NCBI GenBank assembly: GCA_900551665.1
Contig: URWW01000048.1
Coordinates: 1 to 8,817 of the forward strand
DNA from: an uncultured Collinsella sp.
GTDB lineage: Bacteria > Actinomycetota > Coriobacteriia > Coriobacteriales > Coriobacteriaceae
Reading direction: 5' to 3'
Length of the DNA: 8,817 bases
Part shown: positions 6,051 through 8,817 of the stretch, piece by piece
Layout of the letters: every line of letters begins with the position of its first letter
Numbering within the stretch: position 1 is the first letter of the stretch
Position numbers and translations under genes: made by a program
The notes under the pieces: generated by a model
What the model saw: only the letters and a program-made list of their open reading frames with translations
The model's database searches: none
What the model was told of the DNA's origin: nothing

Positions 6051-6839
6051 ATGTTTGAGAAGACGAAAAGCGGTGCCTCTCAGGCTAAGGCTGGTCTGGC
6101 CGTCCCCGAGGACGTAGCGGTGAGCATCCGCGACCTGCATAAGTCGTTCGGCGATAACGTGGTGTTGCGTGGCATCGATCTCGATGTGCATCGTGGTGAG
6201 GTGGTTGTGGTTTTGGGGCCGTCCGGATCGGGCAAGTCGACCATGCTGCGATGCGTTAATCTGCTCGAGACGCCCACGAACGGCTCGATCGTGTTCGAGG
6301 GGGTCGACATCACGGGCAAGGGCGTTGATATCAACAAGGTGCGCGCCAAGCTTGGCATGGTGTTCCAGCAGTTCAACCTATTCCCTCATCTCACCGCCAA
6401 GAAGAACGTCATGATCGCTCAACAGAAGGTGCTCAAGCGCTCGCGCGAGGAGGCCGAGCGCATTGCAGTTGAGGAACTCACCAAAGTCGGGCTGGCCGAT
6501 CGAGTGGATTTTCTTCCCGCCCAGCTCTCCGGCGGGCAACAGCAGCGTGTGGCCATTGCCCGAGCCCTTGCCATGAACCCACAGGTCATGTTGTTCGACG
6601 AGGCGACAAGCGCTCTTGACCCCGAGCTCGTGCGCGACGTCTTGGGCGTCATGCGCGATTTGGCGCGCGAGGGGATGACCATGATCGTGGTGACCCATGA
6701 GATGCAGTTCGCCCGAGACGTTGCCGACCGCGTGATTTTCATGGATGGCGGTGTGATCGTGGAGCAAGGGACTCCCGAGCAGGTGTTCGACCATCCGCAA
6801 TCTGAGCGAACCAAGGATTTCCTCGGCCATATCTCGTAG
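6051..6839 (+). CDS. Amino-acid ABC transporter ATP-binding protein
   Basis: 262 residues, GlnQ/HisP-type ATPase that powers the importer from the cytoplasmic face. All catalytic motifs are present: Walker A GPSGSGKST (56-64), Q-loop VFQQFNLFPHLT (104-115), signature LSGGQQQR (159-166), Walker B VMLFDEATSALD (179-190, Glu184 catalytic) and switch His216 (VTHEM). The sequence FNLFPHLT after the Q-loop is typical of polar amino-acid importers. Start: ATG 6051 has GAGGAG (6037-6042) 8 bases upstream. An in-frame ATG at 6030, directly after the permease stop, lacks an SD and would add seven residues encoded by the SD region itself. Residues 1-20 before the first strand are a short extra polar segment. 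Last gene of the operon, 21 bases after the permease stop. Confidence 0.96.
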   Translation: MFEKTKSGASQAKAGLAVPEDVAVSIRDLHKSFGDNVVLRGIDLDVHRGEVVVVLGPSGSGKSTMLRCVNLLETPTNGSIVFEGVDITGKGVDINKVRAKLGMVFQQFNLFPHLTAKKNVMIAQQKVLKRSREEAERIAVEELTKVGLADRVDFLPAQLSGGQQQRVAIARALAMNPQVMLFDEATSALDPELVRDVLGVMRDLAREGMTMIVVTHEMQFARDVADRVIFMDGGVIVEQGTPEQVFDHPQSERTKDFLGHIS

Positions 6840-6865
6840 GCGAACAACGATTCCGTGCATGTGCC

Positions 6866-6916
6866 CCGAGCGCCCGGGTACCTTTGACATAATGAGTCGG
6901 GTACTCGAGCGCTCGG
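6866..6916 (+). terminator. Long hairpin between importer operon and yaaA, overlapping the yaaA SD
   Basis: Arm 6866-6882 (CCGAGCGCCCGGGTACC) pairs with 6900-6916 (GGTACTCGAGCGCTCGG), 17 positions with one C/A mismatch and one G-U pair. TTTTT follows at 6921-6925, four bases later, so it can act as the operon terminator. Its last two bases are also the first two of the yaaA SD GGAGG (6915-6919), so in a read-through transcript it could limit yaaA translation. The loop contains TTGACATAAT, discussed in the findings. Confidence 0.6.
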
Positions 6917-6926
6917 AGGCTTTTTC

Positions 6927-7754
6927 ATGTTGCAGGTCATCATCTCTCCCACAAAGCAGATGCAGGTGGCTCGTGATGGGTTTGCCCCACGGGGCATCCC
7001 GCCGCTTTCGGAGAAGACCGCCCACGTCATGGATGCCCTGCGCGCAATCGAGCGCGAGCAGGGGAGCGAGGGGTTGCAAGCGCTGTGGGGCGTCAACGAC
7101 AAGTTGTTGGCCGAGAACATGGACCGCCTGCATGGCTATCGAGACATTGCCGACGCGAACCTCCTTGGGGATGCGGAGCTGTCCCGTCTTGTCTCTCCCG
7201 CGATCTTCTCTTACGTGGGCATTCAATTTCGCAGCATGGCGCCAGACGTGCTCGACGCCGCTGCGCTCGAGTGGTTGCAGGGGCATTTGTGGGTGCTTTC
7301 CGCGCTCTACGGCTGCGTTCGACCGTTCGATGCGGTCCAGCCGTATCGCTTGGAGATGGGTGCCAAATTGTCCGTGGATGGGGAGAAGAATCTCTATGCG
7401 TTTTGGGGCGATTCAATCGCACGGGCCGTGTGTGCCGAGCTGGACGTGCAGCCGGGTGATGTGGTTGAAATTGTGAATCTTGCCAGCGTGGAGTATTCCA
7501 AGGCGGTGCTCCCGCATCGACCTGACGGAACACGTGAGGTCACGTGCATCTTCGGTGAGGGCTTGCGCAACGGCAGGCCCGTCCAGCGTTCGACTGCGAG
7601 CAAGATCGCGCGCGGCAGCATGGTTCGCTGGATGGCGGAGCGTGGAGTGCATCGTGCTGAGGAGCTTAAGTATTTCGATGTTGGTTATACGTTCGACCCC
7701 GATCTATCCCAGGAAGATGCGAAGGGGCAGACCCTTGTCTTCATGAGGGGATAG
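6927..7754 (+). CDS. yaaA: Peroxide stress protein YaaA (UPF0246/DUF328)
   Basis: 275 residues, close to the family's usual ~250-260. In E. coli YaaA is induced by hydrogen peroxide and lowers free intracellular iron, limiting Fenton damage; it also binds DNA. The family's conserved blocks are all here: ISPTKQM at the N-terminus (6-12), LWVLSALYGCVRPFDAVQPYRLEMG with conserved LSALYG and PYRLEMG (about 124-148), NLYAFWGD (157-164), NLASVEYSKAV (187-197) and a C-terminal KIARGSMVRWM (about 229-239) followed by ELKYFDVGYTF. The start has GGAGG (6915-6919) 7 bases upstream. No signal or membrane segment, so cytosolic. It follows the importer operon by 87 bases that hold a strong hairpin, so it may have its own promoter or be expressed by read-through. 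Its own terminator follows. Confidence 0.95.
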   Translation: MLQVIISPTKQMQVARDGFAPRGIPPLSEKTAHVMDALRAIEREQGSEGLQALWGVNDKLLAENMDRLHGYRDIADANLLGDAELSRLVSPAIFSYVGIQFRSMAPDVLDAAALEWLQGHLWVLSALYGCVRPFDAVQPYRLEMGAKLSVDGEKNLYAFWGDSIARAVCAELDVQPGDVVEIVNLASVEYSKAVLPHRPDGTREVTCIFGEGLRNGRPVQRSTASKIARGSMVRWMAERGVHRAEELKYFDVGYTFDPDLSQEDAKGQTLVFMRG

Positions 7755-7788
7755 ACACGTCAGCTGGTTTGTCGTCGGAATATGTGAG

Positions 7789-7833
7789 AAGGCGCCTCGC
7801 GGCTCCCGGTATGAGGGGCTGCGAGGCGCCTTT
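7789..7833 (+). terminator. Terminator between convergent yaaA and alcohol dehydrogenase genes
   Basis: AAGGCGCCTCGC (7789-7800) pairs perfectly with GCGAGGCGCCTT (7821-7832), and weaker inner pairing extends the stem. TTTC follows on the plus strand. The reverse strand carries only TTCTC, so it may serve both genes but best fits yaaA. Confidence 0.75.
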
Positions 7834-7866
7834 CGGATGGGGCGTTGTTGCCCAAGCGGGTCCGGG

Positions 7867-8817
7867 CTACAGTGCGCTCTCGTAGATTGCCCGGGCGTCT
7901 TCCAGGGTGAGCTTGCGGAACGTGCCGAAGCTCTCTCCGCGGTTCACGCGCAGACCGCGGATCATCTGGTCGATGTCATCTTCCGCGATACCGAGTTCTC
8001 CGAGCGTGGAGGGCATACCCATGGATATGAAGAAGCTCTGCATCTCGTCGATGGTCGCTTCGACGGCGTCGTGCACGGCGCGCTCGGGCGTGATCTCCTC
8101 GTCGATGTCGGATAGGTCGTCCACCTCAGGGTCGACGGGCTCGATGCCGAACACCTCGGCGCCGAAGGTGAGGAAGCGCTCGGGATGGCTCTTCCACACA
8201 TGGCGCATCCACGCGGGGAAGACGACGGCAAGGCCCGCGCCGTGCGTGATGCTCGGATCGACGGCCGAGACTTCATGTTCCATGCCGTGGCAGGACCAGT
8301 CACCGTCGCGCATGCCGGGGATGCCCAGGCCACAGCCTGCCAGGCCGTTGTGCGCGAGCGTTCCGATCCACATGAGCTCGGCTCGCGCATCGTAGTTCTC
8401 GGGTTCGTCCATCACGATGCGGGCCGCATCGATGGCTGCGCGGATGAGGCCGCAGGCGATGTTGTCGGTCACACCCACCGCGGGCTCTCCGGAGAAAAAG
8501 CGCTCCATGATGTGGGCGATCATGTCGGTCACCCCCGCCGCCGTCTGATACGGCGGGAGGGTGAAGGTGAGTTCGGGATCGAGGAAGGCGATCTTGGGGC
8601 GGATGAGCTCGCTGTTGCAACCGCTCTTGAGCCCCTCGGCGTCATTGCTGATGACGCAGGAGTTGGAGGCTTCGGAGCCGGAGGCGGGGATGGTTACCAC
8701 GGTCGCGATCGGCAGGCAGTGCCCGATGGTTGCCTTTTTGGACCAGAAGTCCCAGGCATCGCCGGTATAGCCCGTGGCGATTGCGATCCCCTTGGCGCAG
8801 TCCATCGCCGAGCCGCC
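7867..8817 (-). CDS. Iron-containing alcohol dehydrogenase, N-terminus outside window
   Basis: 316 residues are visible; the gene runs off the right edge, and about 90-100 N-terminal residues are missing by comparison with the ~380-390 residue family. The enzyme interconverts aldehydes or ketones and alcohols with NAD(P)H in fermentation. The first visible residues GGSAMDCAKGIA belong to the family's nucleotide-binding GGGSxxDxAK motif. The four metal ligands are visible: Asp and His in GVTDMIAHIMERFF, then His in CHGMEHEVSA and His in DPSITHGAGLA. This spacing matches YqhD/BdhA-like enzymes of the type called butanol dehydrogenases. ASGSEASN and the C-terminal GMPSTLGELGI fit too. The stop is TAG at 7867-7869. 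Between 220 and 250 of the visible part is an acidic insertion-like stretch (DPEVDDLSDIDEEITPE). Convergent with yaaA. Substrate unknown. Confidence 0.93.
   Translation of the reverse strand, partial: GGSAMDCAKGIAIATGYTGDAWDFWSKKATIGHCLPIATVVTIPASGSEASNSCVISNDAEGLKSGCNSELIRPKIAFLDPELTFTLPPYQTAAGVTDMIAHIMERFFSGEPAVGVTDNIACGLIRAAIDAARIVMDEPENYDARAELMWIGTLAHNGLAGCGLGIPGMRDGDWSCHGMEHEVSAVDPSITHGAGLAVVFPAWMRHVWKSHPERFLTFGAEVFGIEPVDPEVDDLSDIDEEITPERAVHDAVEATIDEMQSFFISMGMPSTLGELGIAEDDIDQMIRGLRVNRGESFGTFRKLTLEDARAIYESAL

Noticed and set aside
6884..6889. TTGACA as a -35 box for yaaA
   Set aside because: At 16-18 bases downstream there is only GC-rich hairpin arm and no -10-like hexamer. The only -10-like sequence, CATAAT, overlaps it.
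6378..7286. Long minus-strand open frame opposite the ATPase and yaaA
   Set aside because: Spans two well-identified plus-strand genes and the hairpin between them, and shows no recognisable motif.
1..8817. CRISPR array, transposase, phage gene, rRNA or tRNA
   Set aside because: No spaced repeat series, no mobile-element protein motif and no RNA gene sequence seen on either strand.

Overview
The window is GC-rich throughout, with short intergenic gaps, good Shine-Dalgarno (SD) sites and mostly conventional starts. Gene content (a polar amino-acid ABC importer, a flavin reductase, YaaA, an iron-type alcohol dehydrogenase) and base composition suggest a high-GC, probably anaerobic, gut-type actinobacterium. 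A member of the Coriobacteriia such as a Collinsella relative is my best guess. This is inferred from style and gene set; there is no rRNA marker here.

Layout: (1) About 57-569 encodes a small multi-spanning membrane protein of unknown function, whose best start appears to be a CTG. (2) 684-2669 encodes a 661-residue membrane-anchored protein with three N-terminal helices and a large extracytoplasmic part containing a thrice-repeated short motif. It ends at a strong terminator (2752-2786). (3) 2866-3426 encodes an NADPH-dependent FMN reductase-type flavoprotein, followed by a 17-bp perfect hairpin. (4) An AT-rich 303-base regulatory gap (3427-3729) holds a repeated octamer and a -10-like box. 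It precedes an amino-acid importer operon: lipoprotein substrate-binding protein (3730-4548), permease (4632-6029) and ATPase (6051-6839). (5) yaaA (6927-7754) follows, and its SD overlaps a long hairpin. (6) A terminator at 7789-7833 separates yaaA from a convergent, truncated iron-containing alcohol dehydrogenase on the minus strand (7867 to the window end).

The importer is complete as SBP plus homodimeric permease plus ATPase. Its oddity is that the permease carries a signal peptide and about 150 residues of exported, apparently beta-rich sequence with two cysteines ahead of the normal membrane domain. That sequence does not look like a substrate-binding domain. Together with the strong intercistronic hairpin between SBP and permease and the repeated upstream octamer, this is the least ordinary part of the window. 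The flavin reductase and YaaA on either side have plausible redox or peroxide roles, but a joint function with the importer is only a hypothesis.
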